Shown piece after piece: positions 1 to 13,400 of a stretch of DNA of 64,000 nucleotides. The number at the start of each line of letters is the position of its first letter. The first letter of the stretch is position 1. The notes beneath the pieces are model-generated. The model was not told the origin of the DNA. It searched no databases and saw only the letters and a list, made by a program, of their open reading frames with translations. Position numbers and translations under genes: made by a program. The DNA comes from Cotesia glomerata (lineage: Eukaryota > Arthropoda > Insecta > Hymenoptera > Braconidae), in assembly GCF_020080835.1 (NCBI RefSeq), contig NC_058160.1, positions 7,381,515 to 7,445,514 of the forward strand. The letters are read 5' to 3'.

Positions 1-3000
1 CTGCAGTTCAAACCGAAACTCTGCTCTTCCTGAAGGAGTTGATAAAACTAGGAGCGTACTGCAAGTCGAGTTTAAGTTTCTCAGTGCAGTAAATGAGCTC
101 AAAAGAAAATGCGGCGGTGGAAATAGAAATGTCCTTGCAGCGGTTGTAGGTGAAAAGAGTAAAAATAAGAACAAAAAAAGATATTTAAGAAAGACATGGT
201 TGACTTCATTGACCGATCGATTCCCTACGGAGCAATGTGGATTATCTATGGTCATTGATACGACAATTAAGTCTGATGGTGACATTCAGTATTTTGTTTT
301 TGTTCATAGCTCTAGTTATAGGCAAGTCCAAAATAAGTTCTTTATTGCTGTTGAAAGTCAAAATCCTGATAATATTGTGGTAAGTGTTTAGTTTTAAATT
401 GTATTTTATAATTTTTTCTGTTTGAATTTATCCGAGATTTAAATACAGTAGAACCTCGTTAAGTCAAACTTCGATAAGTCGAAAACCTCCTAAACTCGAA
501 GAAATGTTTCATCTCCTTCCCTCCAAGCCCCAAAACCTCCGTTGCTCGAAATTTTTACCCTATATAAGTCGAAATAATTAGTGAGTCCCTACAAGCTATT
601 TCTGTACATATTTTCCCTCCATAACTCGAAAAATTAAATTTTACCTCTTTACACTGAGAAAAAAAAAATACTTTTATTAAGAAAATTTTCTTGATTCAAG
701 AATTTATGTTCTTGAAAATTTTCAAGAATTTATATTTTTAGCTCAAGAAATTGTTAAGTTGATTAAAATAATTTTTTCTTAATTTAAATAAAGCTATTCT
801 TTTGTTCATCTATTGTCCAAAGATCCAAAGATAAATATTGATGTTCTTCTCTTCAGAAATTAATAATTAATAATAATATAATATTTGATCGTCAGCGAGT
901 TTCTTGAACCAAGAAATTGTTAATTGAGTAAAAGAATTTTTTTTTCTCAGTGTATCTCGAACATAGCAATGTTTTATTTTACAACCTTTACAACTCGTAA
1001 GTACACCATTGTTTCTTAGGAGTATACAATGAATAGAATTACCACAATTTTATGACTCACGTTAACACTTGTTTACTTGCTTGGTGTCAGGTGATTAATT
1101 TTATTATTTTTGATTTCATTTGAACACATCAATTTTACCCCTCTAACTCAAAATTTATAAGAATGAATCTCAACCTATTTATGTCGAATAAAAATCTGCC
1201 TAAGTCGAAATCCTCTATAACTCGAACTTTTTTGCCTTTCCCTTGGATTTCGAGTTACAGAGGTTCTACTGTATAAACGTAAAATATAATAATGAAATTG
1301 ATTATTTTTTTTTTTCTTTTTTAGAGCATTTTGAATGCACATCCGTATCATATAGATACTCTTTTGCAATTTGCAGAACTTTGCAAGTTAAATGAAGATC
1401 TACAAACGTCAGCAGAGTTTGTAGAGCGTGCAGTCCATTGTTTTGAATGTGCATTCCATCCATATTTCAATGTAACAACTGGTAACTGTAGATTGTCGTA
1501 TAAAAACCAAACGAACAGACCATTCTTTATTGCGCTGTTTAAACACCTGATGTTTATTAGCGGCCGTGCTTGCTACAGAACAAGTTTAGAACTTTGTAAA
1601 GTATTACTATCTCTTAATCCAGAAGGCGATCCTTTGGCAATTGTTTTAGCAATTGACTTATTTGCACTGCGCGCTAAAGAATACCAATGGTTTATTGATT
1701 TTTGTGAGGCTTGGAAATCATCCAGAAATTTAACTCAGTTACCAAATATTGCATACAGTCTTGCGTTAGCTCATTTTTATCTAGGACATGAAGAAACAGC
1801 TAATGAATTACTTCAAGATGCTCTTTTTATGTTTCCTGGAGTTTTAAATGATTTACTCGAGAAGTGCAGTGTTCAAACTGACTCTAGACTTCTGGGGCAT
1901 GATCATTTCAATTGTGTGGCTAAAGCAACTACAAGTGTTGCTTTGGAAAAGCTTCAAACTTTATATGTAGTTCGTTCTTGCCATCTTTGGAAAGATTCTA
2001 ATATTTTGGGTTGGCTTGAAAATGCTGCCCATGCTGTTATGGATAAAATTGATTCTGGTGATGAGTATGCAGCTTACTGTAAAGAAAAAAGAAGTCAACG
2101 ATATCAGGGTCAGCTTCCTAAAAATATTCGCCGTCATATCATTTTATCTGATCTGAAACAAGTCACAATTACACATCCTGGGGTAATAATAATTAAATTA
2201 TTTAATAAATTTCATACTAACTTTACCATCTCTCTACTCTTCTACGTGTAAAAGATACAATTTCGAAAATTTATTATTCAAAAACGGTGTGGTTAATTGA
2301 TCTGAAATTTTGGTGGTGAATTATTAATCTATTAAGAATTCACCACCAAAATATTATTATTAATATATTAATAAACTAGCTGTTACTCGCCCGCTCCGCT
2401 GAGCGCTTTATACATTTGAATTTTTAAATTTTTCGCAGTATAACCGGATAAAAAAACCGGCTCTCCATTTATTAGTATAGATTTATTTATTCAAGAACGC
2501 CAATCGGCAATATACAGTAGTAATCATAAAATTTATATTGTGGTTATTGTTATTTGCAAGAACAATGATAGTTGAAAAGAAAAAGAAAAAAAAATAATAG
2601 AGATGTAATTCCGAGATTTGAGACAATATTTAATCATTATAGTAGTCGTAAAGATGTCTTTTTAGGTTGAAGTTGAAGCATTGAATGGAGCCTCCGAAGA
2701 ACTGGAGTTATATAAACTTAGATTTCATTCATTTGAAAATAATATTTGTTTTTTATTTCCATTCTTGAAAATAAAAGTTAAAATTTTGAGATAATTTTTT
2801 TCTAACATCTACAAGAGAATTTTAAAATATGAGTTAGCAAAAAAAAAATATTTTTAAAAAATAGCATTAGTAAATATATTCAAGGCACGAAAATTAAAAG
2901 TTTTAAAATATTTCTGGTTCGAAAAATTTTAAGCTAGTTGAAAATCATAAAATAAAAAAAAATTTTTTTCAACCTCTTCATTTTTGTTCACATTGTATAT

Positions 3001-3351
3001 TTAACTATTTACTGTTTTTTAATCTAAACATGTCTTATCATTTCAGATACATCAAGATGACCCTATCTTTTCTTATGATCCCTTGCCGCCAGTAGATTCG
3101 AATAATATTTATGTGAGACAAGAGGCCTCAACTCAGAGACCTTCTAATGTAGGATCCTCAAACATTTTATCACTTTTTCTCTCTTCACTTTTTCCAAACA
3201 ATGATCCAAACTTGCGTGCTCAGTTTAACCAGCTTAACTTACGGTAATATTGATATTGAAATATTGCAAAATGAATACTTAAAATCATTACTAATAATGA
3301 TTTATTTTTTTCAGAAATGAAGAAAGAGAAGCTCCAGGTGAATTTGATTAA
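1..3351 (+). CDS. TCF25: TCF25 (NULP1/Rqc1 homologue), 3' part
   Basis: The last 489 residues are present; the 5' end lies left of the window. Exons are 2-379, 1325-2182, 3047-3243 and 3315-3351 (stop TAA), all with GT-AG junctions and continuous frame. Whether coding runs to base 1 or an acceptor (CAG at 4-6) starts this exon cannot be decided. Family-typical blocks are visible: HPYHIDTLLQ, FECAFHP, SLNPEGDPLAIVLAIDLFALRA, LTQLPNIAYSLALAHFYLG, MFPGVL, YDPLPP and a short acidic C-terminus. In fungi and mammals this protein is a partner of Listerin in the ribosome quality-control complex and helps ubiquitylate stalled nascent chains; older work called it a transcriptional repressor. The first intron carries a nested pair of transposon relics. 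The reading frame is intact throughout. FAM32A follows 0.8 kb downstream on the same strand. Confidence 0.93.
446..1271. repeat. Pogo/Tigger-type MITE in TCF25 intron
   Basis: The left end reads CAGTAGAACCTCG and the right end is its inverted form (GAGGTTCTACTG). TA dinucleotides flank both sides (444-445 and 1272-1273). The interior repeats short AAGTCGAAA/AACTCGAAA-like units near both ends. The TIR resembles those of pogo/Tigger (Tc1/mariner superfamily). There is no transposase ORF, so it is a non-autonomous copy. A second element (652-952) is inserted inside it. Confidence 0.8.
652..952. repeat. CACTGAG-type MITE nested in the 446-1271 element
   Basis: A 301 bp element with TIR CACTGAGAAAAAAAAA and its inverse, flanked by TA at 650-651 and 953-954. 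The interior carries repeated CTTGATTCAAG-like palindromic stretches. Related copies or fragments lie at 18113-18215, 19213-19490, 21014-21185 and 35095-35297. Confidence 0.75.
2374..2460. repeat. Short retroposon-like fragment in TCF25 intron 2
   Basis: The stretch AGCTGTTACTCGCCCGCTCC and the following bases are a local GC island in an AT-rich intron. They resemble the dispersed 'AGCTGTTACCCGCCCGC' insect retroposon fragment known to me. No ends or target duplications are visible; the assignment is from memory only. Confidence 0.35.
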
Positions 3352-3564
3352 TATGATAAATATGACCATCAATACGAAATATAAATCTTATTATAATCAT
3401 GATAAATAGCTACAATATGTTTTAATTAATAATTGTAACTTAAAAAAAATAATAAGCTTTCGCAACAGGATAGGATAATTATACATGTTTATAGATTTAA
3501 TCTTTGAGTTCAATATTAAGTTATATTGTTATCGTTTCGTTGATTTACAATCATTGCTAATGAA

Positions 3565-3570
3565 AATAAA
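3565..3570 (+). promoter_or_regulatory. Putative poly(A) signal of TCF25
   Basis: AATAAA, 214 bases after the TCF25 stop codon. Other AT-rich hexamers are nearby, so the choice is tentative. Confidence 0.4.
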
Positions 3571-4168
3571 GAATATTTTCAAAAAATGTAAGTTTAATAA
3601 TTATCTTTGATTATTTTAGTAATATACTTATAAAAATAATTAATTATAACAAGTTGGTGGGAATAAAAAAAAATAATGTAAAATGATGCTTCAATAATCT
3701 GAGTTAGAGGATTAAAACTCTTGTTAGCAATTAAATTTAATAAATTTTTATTAAATTTGTAAGCGAATAAAAAATTTACATTTTATAGCCAATAAAAATA
3801 ATGACAGTGGCGCTACTGTATTATTCTTTCTTTTTTTTTCTTACTACAGTTGAGTGGGGTGTAAATTTAATATAGGTATAAAATACCAATACAAAATACA
3901 AACACAACGTGTGTATAAGTTCATTCTGTCATAACAACGTATCGTAGTATTTCTCTTATTAGTGTACAAGTTCATATTTCGTAAAAGAACAAAATATTGA
4001 TTGTTATTAAACATTCATTGAAATTACTCTTGAATTTTGATAATCTATAAAAAAATCTTAAAAAGTGTCTTGATATCAAGTTAACGCAATCGAAGTTAAC
4101 CTCAAAAACTAAATAATTGTTTATTGTGATTTTTGATCCACACATTGGGTTGTAATTATTTATTAAAC

Positions 4169-6114
4169 ATGTCATCATCCGGAGATGATCCTTATGCTCA
4201 CGTATGTAAGGGTACTTTGAAGTTGAAAAATAGCGACGGCATCAGTAAAAAGTGAGTATTGATCAAAATCTTTGGTTGTAAACATGGAATTAAATTATCA
4301 CATAATCGAGTTGGAATTCTATTGTAGAATTTACATCTATGATTTTTCAATCTGTCATCTATTCTTTTTTATTAGTATGTAAATTTTTCAATCTAGATTG
4401 TTAGAAGTTTTATCGTTTTATCTGGTCATTGAAATAAAAAAAAATTGAAAACAAAAATAAAATTATTGAAGAGAGATTGAATCAAAAAATTGATAATATT
4501 ATAATTTTCTTTAATTGAGAGTTAAAAGACTTTTTTTTTTTAATACTTTAAACAGTAACATTTAATTAGTAATTGTATAAAAATATTTATATTAAAATTT
4601 ATTTTTTTAATTATAGGAAATCAAAAAAAAAGGAGCAAAAAAAACTTGTCGAAGTTGCGAAAATAATTGACGAAGAACAAACGAAACCTGTTGAAATAAA
4701 GAGAACTCAAGCCGAGTTAGCCTTTTTAAAAATGCAAGAAAAAATGGTAAGTTTTTATTTTTTATTATTATCAAATTGTAGCATTGTGACACATTTATTC
4801 AAAATTTTCTTCCCATAAACTCATCCTTGAAAAATTCAACTAATGATTTTTTTTTATCAATACTTCAATAAAAACTAATTTAACTAATAAGTAATTAGAA
4901 CAAATACGCTTTAGATGATTAAATATTAAAGTATAATTTTTGAAGAAAGTTATTTCTAATAAAAATTAAGGGGGATAGCCACTGTGACGTTCGAAAAAAT
5001 AGGTGATTTTCGGGAATTTTTTTAACTGGGATAGTAAATGAATTTGAGGATCGGGTTTTTTTTTTTATAAAGTATACATTAAAGATTATTCTCCTAAATT
5101 TTTATTAAAAAATATCATGTTGTTATAAAGTTATTAGCATTTTTATGGAGCACCAAAAAAATTTCCCCCTCCACGGTGCGATCTCTAACTTAAAAACCGA
5201 TTATTTAAAACAAAAAAACGAAACAGCGTTGTAATCTGCATGCATGTGCTTATCGTTGAACGTAGGGGATTTTGAAAATTTGGATTAAAAAAAAATGGTG
5301 ACATTAAAAATTTTTTCGTTTTTTTCTCTCATTTTTTTGGATTCAAACAGCCCTAAAAAATTTTTAAAATCAAAATTTCCAAAATCCCCTACGTGCAACG
5401 ATAGCTACTGAGTAGACGAATACGGGGAAAAAAAAAGTTGCAAATCGGTTCATATTTATGCAAATTACAGTTTTCATCAGTTCAAAAAAAGTAGTTTCGA
5501 GAAAAACGCGTTTTCGTCGGAGTGCCGCGCGTGTAAAGTCATGTGACGCCCTGTCACAAAAATGACTATAACTCGGAAAATATTCGGAATTTTCATACAA
5601 AACTCTAAATACATATTTTTTAATATATAAACTTTGATTTAATTAAAAAAAAAAATTATTTTTCTTGAAATTTCACAGTGGCTATCCCCTTTAAGTTAGC
5701 TGACATCTCAAAATTTTTAGAATTTTTTTTTAATGAAAAAATTATTACAAAAAAAAAATAAAAAAAAAATTTCATCTGTAAAAAACTTGAAAAACTGGAA
5801 GTGCAATTTTTAAAAACTATTTTTTTGTTCTAATTTAATTGAAAAAAAAATTTAAAAAGTCGGTTAACTTCAGTATCATTATTTCTAACTATATTTTGAT
5901 CAAGGAAGTCGAAAGTAGGTGTCACAGCTTAAAACTCTTTTCTAAAAATGACAAGACTCATCATTTTTTTATTTTTTTTTTTTTATTCTAGCAAACTGAA
6001 AGAATCAAACAAAAAGCTTCAAAAACTCACAAGCAACGAGTAGAAGAATTTAATAGGCATTTAGATAGTCTTACCGAACACTTTGATATACCTAAAGTCA
6101 GTTGGACTAAGTAA
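4169..6114 (+). CDS. FAM32A: FAM32A homologue
   Basis: Complete 111-residue protein from three exons: 4169-4251, 4617-4746 and 5992-6114 (stop TAA). The family is about 112 residues long. It starts MSSSGDDPYAHVCKGTLKLK, continues with a lysine-rich middle, then KRTQAELAFLKMQEKM, and ends with the strongly conserved block ASKTHKQRVEEFNRHLDSLT...HFDIPKVSWTK. Human FAM32A is a small nuclear protein of the step-2 spliceosome whose C-terminus reaches towards the active site and stabilises docked exons; the conserved tail here fits that role. The second intron holds a 0.7 kb TTAA-flanked MITE (4966-5694). The gene ends 453 bp from the end of the convergent minus-strand gene. Confidence 0.93.
4966..5694 (+). 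repeat. TTAA-flanked MITE, copy A
   Basis: The ends are TTAA-GGGGGATAGCCACTGTG and the inverse CACAGTGGCTATCCCCT-TTAA. The TTAA target duplications point to a piggyBac-type non-autonomous element. It lies in FAM32A intron 2. Copy B (8623-9363) has the same sequence in the opposite orientation. A 64-76 codon open frame inside is shared by both copies but has no ATG start. Confidence 0.85.
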
Positions 6115-6286
6115 TTTATTTTTATTATTATTATTGAACCAAGATCAAGTGATTGTAATTTACAAAACATATTATTGTAACTAAACATTTTTATTATATA
6201 AGATACAGTACGTATAAAAAATATTCGAAAAAATCAATTAAAGTTTACATTAATTGTTGTTTTTAAGTTTAAAATTATTGTAAAAA

Positions 6287-6292
6287 AATAAA
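6287..6292 (+). promoter_or_regulatory. Putative poly(A) signal of FAM32A
   Basis: AATAAA about 173 bases after the FAM32A stop, before the convergent gene's end at 6567. Confidence 0.4.
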
Positions 6293-6566
6293 ATTAATTA
6301 AAATTTTGTCAATTGTACTCTTATTATATACATAAAATACTAATTATTGGACGGCTACGATTTCGAATGTAAGCACAAATTTTCCTTTAATAAATTCGTA
6401 AAATATGTTAAGTAAAATCTTAAGTTCTATATTAAAAATATTGGTTCGTTGTTTAATTCAAGAGTATTCTCTTGAATTTTCTTATAACTATAAAATAGAA
6501 TTTAATCTACTATTTTTACTATTTAATTGAAGTACTTTGTGGTAATGATAAATAACATTAATAAAG

Positions 6567-7390
6567 TTATTTAAAAATAGACAGTAGTAAAGCCACAAAT
6601 AACAGTATACTTGGAGTGTTACAAACAGCAGAACTTCCAAATCGGAAAATTCTTATGTGACTTTCACTTAGCAACCAGGGATTTGTACCATCGTCGAAGA
6701 ACATTGGACACTGATCTCGTTCACGTTCATATTCCTGTTTAAAATAAAGATGTAAAAAGTTTTGAAATTAACAACTTATAATTAATTAATACTAGCAACC
6801 TTGCAGTCACTATGTGACTACCGTGACTTGTGAGCTATAAATAAATAAAATTTTGCTTTATGAAAAAATTACTTTTGTTAAATTGCACTGTAATCTTTTA
6901 ACTATTGACGTTTTTAAAGATATAAGCTCATATATATGTGTTTAAATATATGAAAAAATTGATGTGGGTACTCAAATGAAAGGTCTCGATGAATGTAATG
7001 TCGGGGTGAGCTTATATTTTTAAAAATGTCAATAGTTCACAAGATATTTGTTAAAATGCCCTGTACTTTCTTAACTACTGACGTTTTTAATGATATAAGC
7101 TCATCCCGATGTTACACTCATCAAGAGCTTCCATTTGAGTACCCACATGCATTTTCATACATACATATATATATAACATATATAAATATATGAAAAATTG
7201 ATGTGGGTACTCAAATGAAAGGTCTCGATGAGTGTAATGTCGGGACGAGCTTATATCTTTAAAAAGGTTAATAGTTCATCAGATAGAAGGTCATTTCTTA
7301 ATTATTGACGTTTTTAAAGATATAAGCTCATCCCAATGTTACACTCATCAAGAACTTTCATTTGAGTACCCACATGCATTTTGATATATT

Positions 7391-7462
<72 letters not shown>

Positions 7463-10400
7463 AATTGATGTGGGTACTCAAATGAAAGGTCTCGATGAGT
7501 GTAATGTCGAGGTGAGCTTATATCTTTAAAAATGTCAATAGTTCTCAAGATACATGGTCTTTTCTTAATTATGTATCTAGAGATAGAGAATTTTCGAATG
7601 CAGCCTAAATTGACTATCGAGAATGATATGAAACTTTGAAAAGGCATAAATTCAAGTCAAGACCTTTGCAATGACACTAAATTTCTCTAAAAAAACCGTT
7701 TTTATCATATGATTATCCTAGACACCAAATTTTTCTTATTCTCTTAAAAATATAGATTAAAGATATGTGTACCGTCATGTCTATGGCAACGGCGGCTCCT
7801 TCAGTCCAATTCCAACTTTTAACAGTTTGATTCACAGAACAATACGGGCCAACCGCCTGAGACATTAAAATTCTGTTGAGCTCAGCTCTTTGATATACCC
7901 AACAACGATACTTGCTGTAGGGATCTAATTCGTCAAATGTAATCAAATAAGATTTCAAATTTTCCTTGTAATAACCAATGCACTTCATTTGATAATCAGG
8001 ATCACCTGTTGATAATTTAGTTACGTTAAATAATCAATTCATTCAAATAATTTTTGAAATTTCATTTTAACTCACTGTAAATATCCACAGGACGTCCCAA
8101 ATGGTCTACAGAGAGACAATAAGTCTCATCGATAGCTATTTCTTTTTGATCACTATCACATACTGAAAAATCAGATATATTTGCTTTACAGTAAGTATTA
8201 GGTCGAGGTGCAAGTGTAACTCCCCCCAGAATTCTTGTTTCAAAAATAATATCTCCTACTTGCTTAAATGCGAATTTTCCGGCTACTGGACATCTTACAG
8301 GAACGGGGTATTTAGCTGAAAATAATTATATTTTTTATCTTTGAGAATAAATACTTAAAAAATTTTTTTACATACCTAAAAGTAGATCATATTTCCACTT
8401 AATTTGGCCAGGAAATTGTACCCATGAACAAACTGTGTGGAAATTGTTTTTAATAACTGCTAATCCTTTTCTGAATCTTATAATATTGTGATGGCGCGGT
8501 ATAAAATCAAAACATACATAATCTTTTTGACTGTGAAAAAAAAAGAAAATTTTTAATACCTAATTTAATGTTTTTAACGTTTACCAAAATGTATCAAATT
8601 AATCAAATTTTAATCAATAATATTAAGGGGGAAAGCCACTGTTAAATTAAAAAAAAAATAATTTTTTTTTTTTTTTTTATTAAATCAAAGTATATATATT
8701 CAAAAAGATGTATCTAGAGTTTTGTATGAAAATTCCGAATATTTTCCGAGTTATAGTCATTTTTGTGACAGGGCGTCATATGACTTTACACGCGTGGCAC
8801 TCCGACGAAAACGCGTTTTTCTCGAAACTACTTTTTTTGAACTGATGAAAACTGTAATTTGCATAAATAGGAACCGATTTGCAAATTTTTTTTCCCCGTA
8901 TTCGTCTACTCAGTAGCTATCGTTGCACGTAGGGGTTTTTGGAAATTTTGATTTTTAAGATTTTTTAGGGCTGTTTTAATCCAAAAAAATGAGGAAAATA
9001 AACGAAAAAATTTTTAATATGTCGCCATTTTTTTTAAAATCCAAATTTTCAAAATTCCCTACGTGCAACGATAACCACATGCTTGCAAATTACAATGCTG
9101 TTTGGTTTTTTTGTTTTAAATAATCCGTTTTTGAGTTAGAGATCGCACCGTGGAGGGGGAAATTTTTTTGGTGCTCCACAAAAATGCTAATAACTTTATA
9201 ACAACATGATATTTTTTAATAAAAATTTAGGAGAATAATCTTTAATGTATACTTTATAAAACAAAAAAAAAAAACCCGATCCTCAAATTCTTTTATTATC
9301 CCAGTCAAAAAAATTCCCGAAAATTACCTATTTTTCGATCGTCACAGTAGCTATCCCCCTTAATCGTAGAATAGATTAAAAATATTATTACCATCCATCA
9401 ACAGTAAGACGAGCCATCATTATTCTTGAATCTCTTTGCTCTTGACAAACATAAATAGTTCTTCGATACCGACCTTCATCAGGATGCCACTCTTCAATGA
9501 TATGTGTTTCATTAATAAATACATCGGCATCATTATTAGCAGTATTTATCCAGTCTCCTGACATATTTTGTGGTAATCGACAACCAGGTATTACAACTTC
9601 AGCTTTTACTGGAGTTATGTGCAATCTCTCAGGACTTTTTTCGACAGTGTTAAGTGTGTTACATTCTGCCGTAATTGATACTCCTATGTACAAATCATCT
9701 TCACGATTTTTTAAAAAGCACCGATACTTTTCATCTTTACGAGATTCTTTGGTATTAGCAACTGCGAAGAAATGGTTTTTTCCAACAAACCAGTCACCCA
9801 AACAACTGTACTCGACCACTGAAAAAATATATTCACAATTTAATTCAATAATTCTGTTATTTTTTCATTGCAGTTATCTTTTTTCTTTGCATAAACAGAG
9901 GGAAAAATATCTATCTCGTTTTTCCACCAGCTATTTTATGGCTTTAGGTGATAAAAAGGATCATAAATTTTTTCTGCTCTCTTTTTATTTAAATAAGTTT
10001 ATGAATTTACTTTTAATTTATTCCAGTGTAAAGCCCAACAAACTACATTTTAAAACTTGAAATTATATCTAAGTTATAATTAGATAGTAAATAAATTTTT
10101 TACCTCCATCAAAAGTTCCTTTCATATTATCACATTTTTTATAAGTAATATTGAATTTTTGGTTTGTTATTAAAAATTGCGTTCCAGCTGTTTGACATGA
10201 TCGGATTTGGGCATCTGGATGGTTACACTCTCCGGTAAATCTAAATCGATTCTGTAAAATAAATAAACGAAAAATTCATTTTAAATTTTAAATAAAAAGC
10301 TTGTTAAATTTATTTGAATGTGAACTCATAATAATATATTTTGAGTTTAAATAACACGAAAATTTTAAACTTAAAAGTAAACATTAATTTAAAATAAAAA

Positions 10401-13400
10401 TTCAAGTTTTCTGATTCTGAAAGCATTCTGAAAGTTTATTCTAAGATGATCATCTTGATATTAGTCCGTGTTTCCTTTAGATTAGACTTTGCAAACTGCC
10501 ATTCTACCCTACCTTCTCAATTGAGAGTATTACCCGCACTTGTAAGGTCGCCTTACAGATAGGGCACATAGTAAAATGAAATTTCTTCGCTTTTCTGTCC
10601 AATGTTTTTTAAAATCATACTCGTAAAACCACTCATTTTTTTTTATTTTGTGATAAAAAAAAATTTTATTTCATTTACATGTAATTAATTAAGTAGCATC
10701 TATTATTAAGTTAAATATTTATTGTAAAAAAAAAATATTTTATTTCTATCGCTAATTTTACTTCAGAAATCATTTTCATCTCATTGATTTAGGAAATTTC
10801 TCTTTTTGAACTGAAATGTTTCTCCAAATCCAAATCCGATTACTAAAGCCACGTATAATTACAATAAACGTTGTTCGATTAAATTATCATTATAATTATC
10901 ATTATCATTATTAGGACAGTACCAAAATATTTTTATTTTATTAATAAAAAAATCAATTATGTAATTAAGAAGTTTTGTAGGTAAACTCTGAAAAAGTTAC
11001 AAGTACTAAAAAAAAGTTGATTACGAAATTTATCAATTTTAGTACCATGTTTGGTCATTAAGTTAACGATCTAATCATGATAAATTACTATTATGAGTAA
11101 CATAGTTATCTTATCAATTTTGTATGAAAATTCTCGAGTTATCAATAAAAGTTAGTTGCTGTTGATACCTCGGGCAAGTGGATATTCATTTACCGTTCAT
11201 TATTATATTCTATTAAATAAAAGTTTCACAGGAAAATTTATGTTTAAAAAAATTAAATCAGTATCAAAATATATTTAATAGCCTATCGCTTTATATTTTG
11301 TTATTGTACTTAATTATTATATTTTAATATTTTAGACATTTACATAGCGAATATTACTGTTTGAAATAGTATTTTCTTCCATGTAAAGAGTAAATTGTAA
11401 CGTTTAAATGGTAAATATTATAAAGTGAATAGTAAAATCACGATTTTACTGTTAGAAATGGTAATTTTTAGCAGTTGATCATTACTTATTATAAATCGAC
11501 TGTTATTTATTACAGTTTACTTTTTTCCGTGTAGAGATTTTATGAGTAGACCTGTAACACAGCCATAAACACAACCGTCCATCTTACAGTAGAAAGCATT
11601 ATATCTTTAATTATATCAGTATAAACGCGGTAAAATTGCAGTATACCTTCGGTATTTTTACCGTAGAAATACGATTCTATTATTGTAAAATTATAGTAAT
11701 ATTATAGTTGATACATAGATTTTTTACGGTAAAAGTTCTAGAGTTTTACGGTAATACCGTATTATTTTAGAATTATAACGGTAAATTTATGGTAAACGCA
11801 TTAATACCGAAAATTTACGGTATTTCAAAAACCGCGAGGGGCGTAATTTAATCAGTTTAATTTTCCAAACAGTGTGAAGTATTTATACCTGTAATTCGCC
11901 TAGAGTAAGCTTAAATGTTAATCACATGCATTGAAAATTAATAATTTGACAAATAGTATTATTATATAAACAAATAATGACCTGATAAGCAAACTGCCAT
12001 ACACCTTCAAGCGATGATCTGCAATTAACGGGTTTATAGTTTTCAGAAAACAGAGTTATTAGTTGTTGATCACTTCTTAATCCACCGCATACGTTTTCTT
12101 CAGTTGCATTCACATTAGGAGGTAAATTTACACAAGTCACTATAAGAAAAATAACGATTTATTAATTATTAATTATAAAAATTAATAACGAATTTTGAAA
12201 TAAAAATTTAATAAATTATGTAATAATCCGTACTTACATTCAACTTTTTCCAAAATATTAATTGTTCTGACGATGAGTTTTACACAGTGGTAACAAGTAT
12301 CTTTTTTAAATATAAACGTATAATTCAATCTTTGAGTTTCATTCATGTAAATAATTTTTCCTCTGTCTGTCATGTGATCAGCGTTAATTTCTGTTCGTGT
12401 ATTTCTGCCATTTTCCCAAGAAAACCAGTCACCTCTGACCACTTCTGGTATTTGATAAGTTTTTTTTTTATTTTTTGCATTTTGTTCAATTGTTGAGTTC
12501 TCTTGAATAAAATTTTTTTGAATTGTTGAATTTTTTTCAATTGTTGAGTACTCTTGAGTTGTTGAGTCTTGTTGAGTTGATATATAAACTGTGATATTAA
12601 AAAATAAAAAATAACAAAGAAAATTGATAAGCCAGCTTAAATGATTATTTAGTGTCGTTGTTGAAAGCTATTATTTACGTTGGATAAATTTATGCACTTG
12701 ACATATTCGAGTACGCGAACTAAACCGATATATTTGATAGGTTTGATCATGAATAAATAATAACTGTTTCCTTAATCAAGAGATATGTTCAATAGTTTGA
12801 AACTTCAATAAATTTAATTAATGTTTAATCTTCTTAACTTCAATTAAATTTTTTTTACTTCAGTTGAAAAGAAGTATATAAGAATTGAAAAGTTTAATTT
12901 TGTAAATAAAATAACTAGGATTACATTATGTTTATCATAAACGGAATAATATGGATTATTTATCGACTGCTGTTGATTAATTGACCTATCAGTTATTGTG
13001 CTATCTAACGATAGCGTTAGTAGCAATAAAGCAAAATATATTCATATGCGCTTACGGCTCAGGATATATGTCCTGAATATTGTTCTGAAAATAATCCAAA
13101 AATTTTTTAACCTTCTAACATTTTTCTCAATTTATCTGACTTCAAAAATGTTTTAAAATAATTTATTTTTTAATCTTTAAAAAAAACTAAATTGTTTTTA
13201 TTTTGTATAATGATTATTTTTTTTTCGAAAATTTTTCTGAATTATTAATAAAAAAAAACTTGAACTGTTAATGAAAATAAACTAAATTTAACACTTTTAC
13301 TTTCGCGTTTTGTTAAACTGTAGAAGAATAAAAGAATGTGTAAACGGATGAATTCATAAGTTTTCCTGAACGCTTATCTCTTTCAATAAAAAAAATGCGG

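Noticed and set aside
1175..1369. 64-codon minus-strand frame overlapping a TCF25 exon start
   Set aside because: It crosses the splice acceptor and MITE end and is antisense to a well-supported exon.
9497..10060. 187-codon plus-strand frame
   Set aside because: It is antisense to the strongly supported exon 9818-9392 and continues into intron DNA; the protein is low complexity with no similarity.
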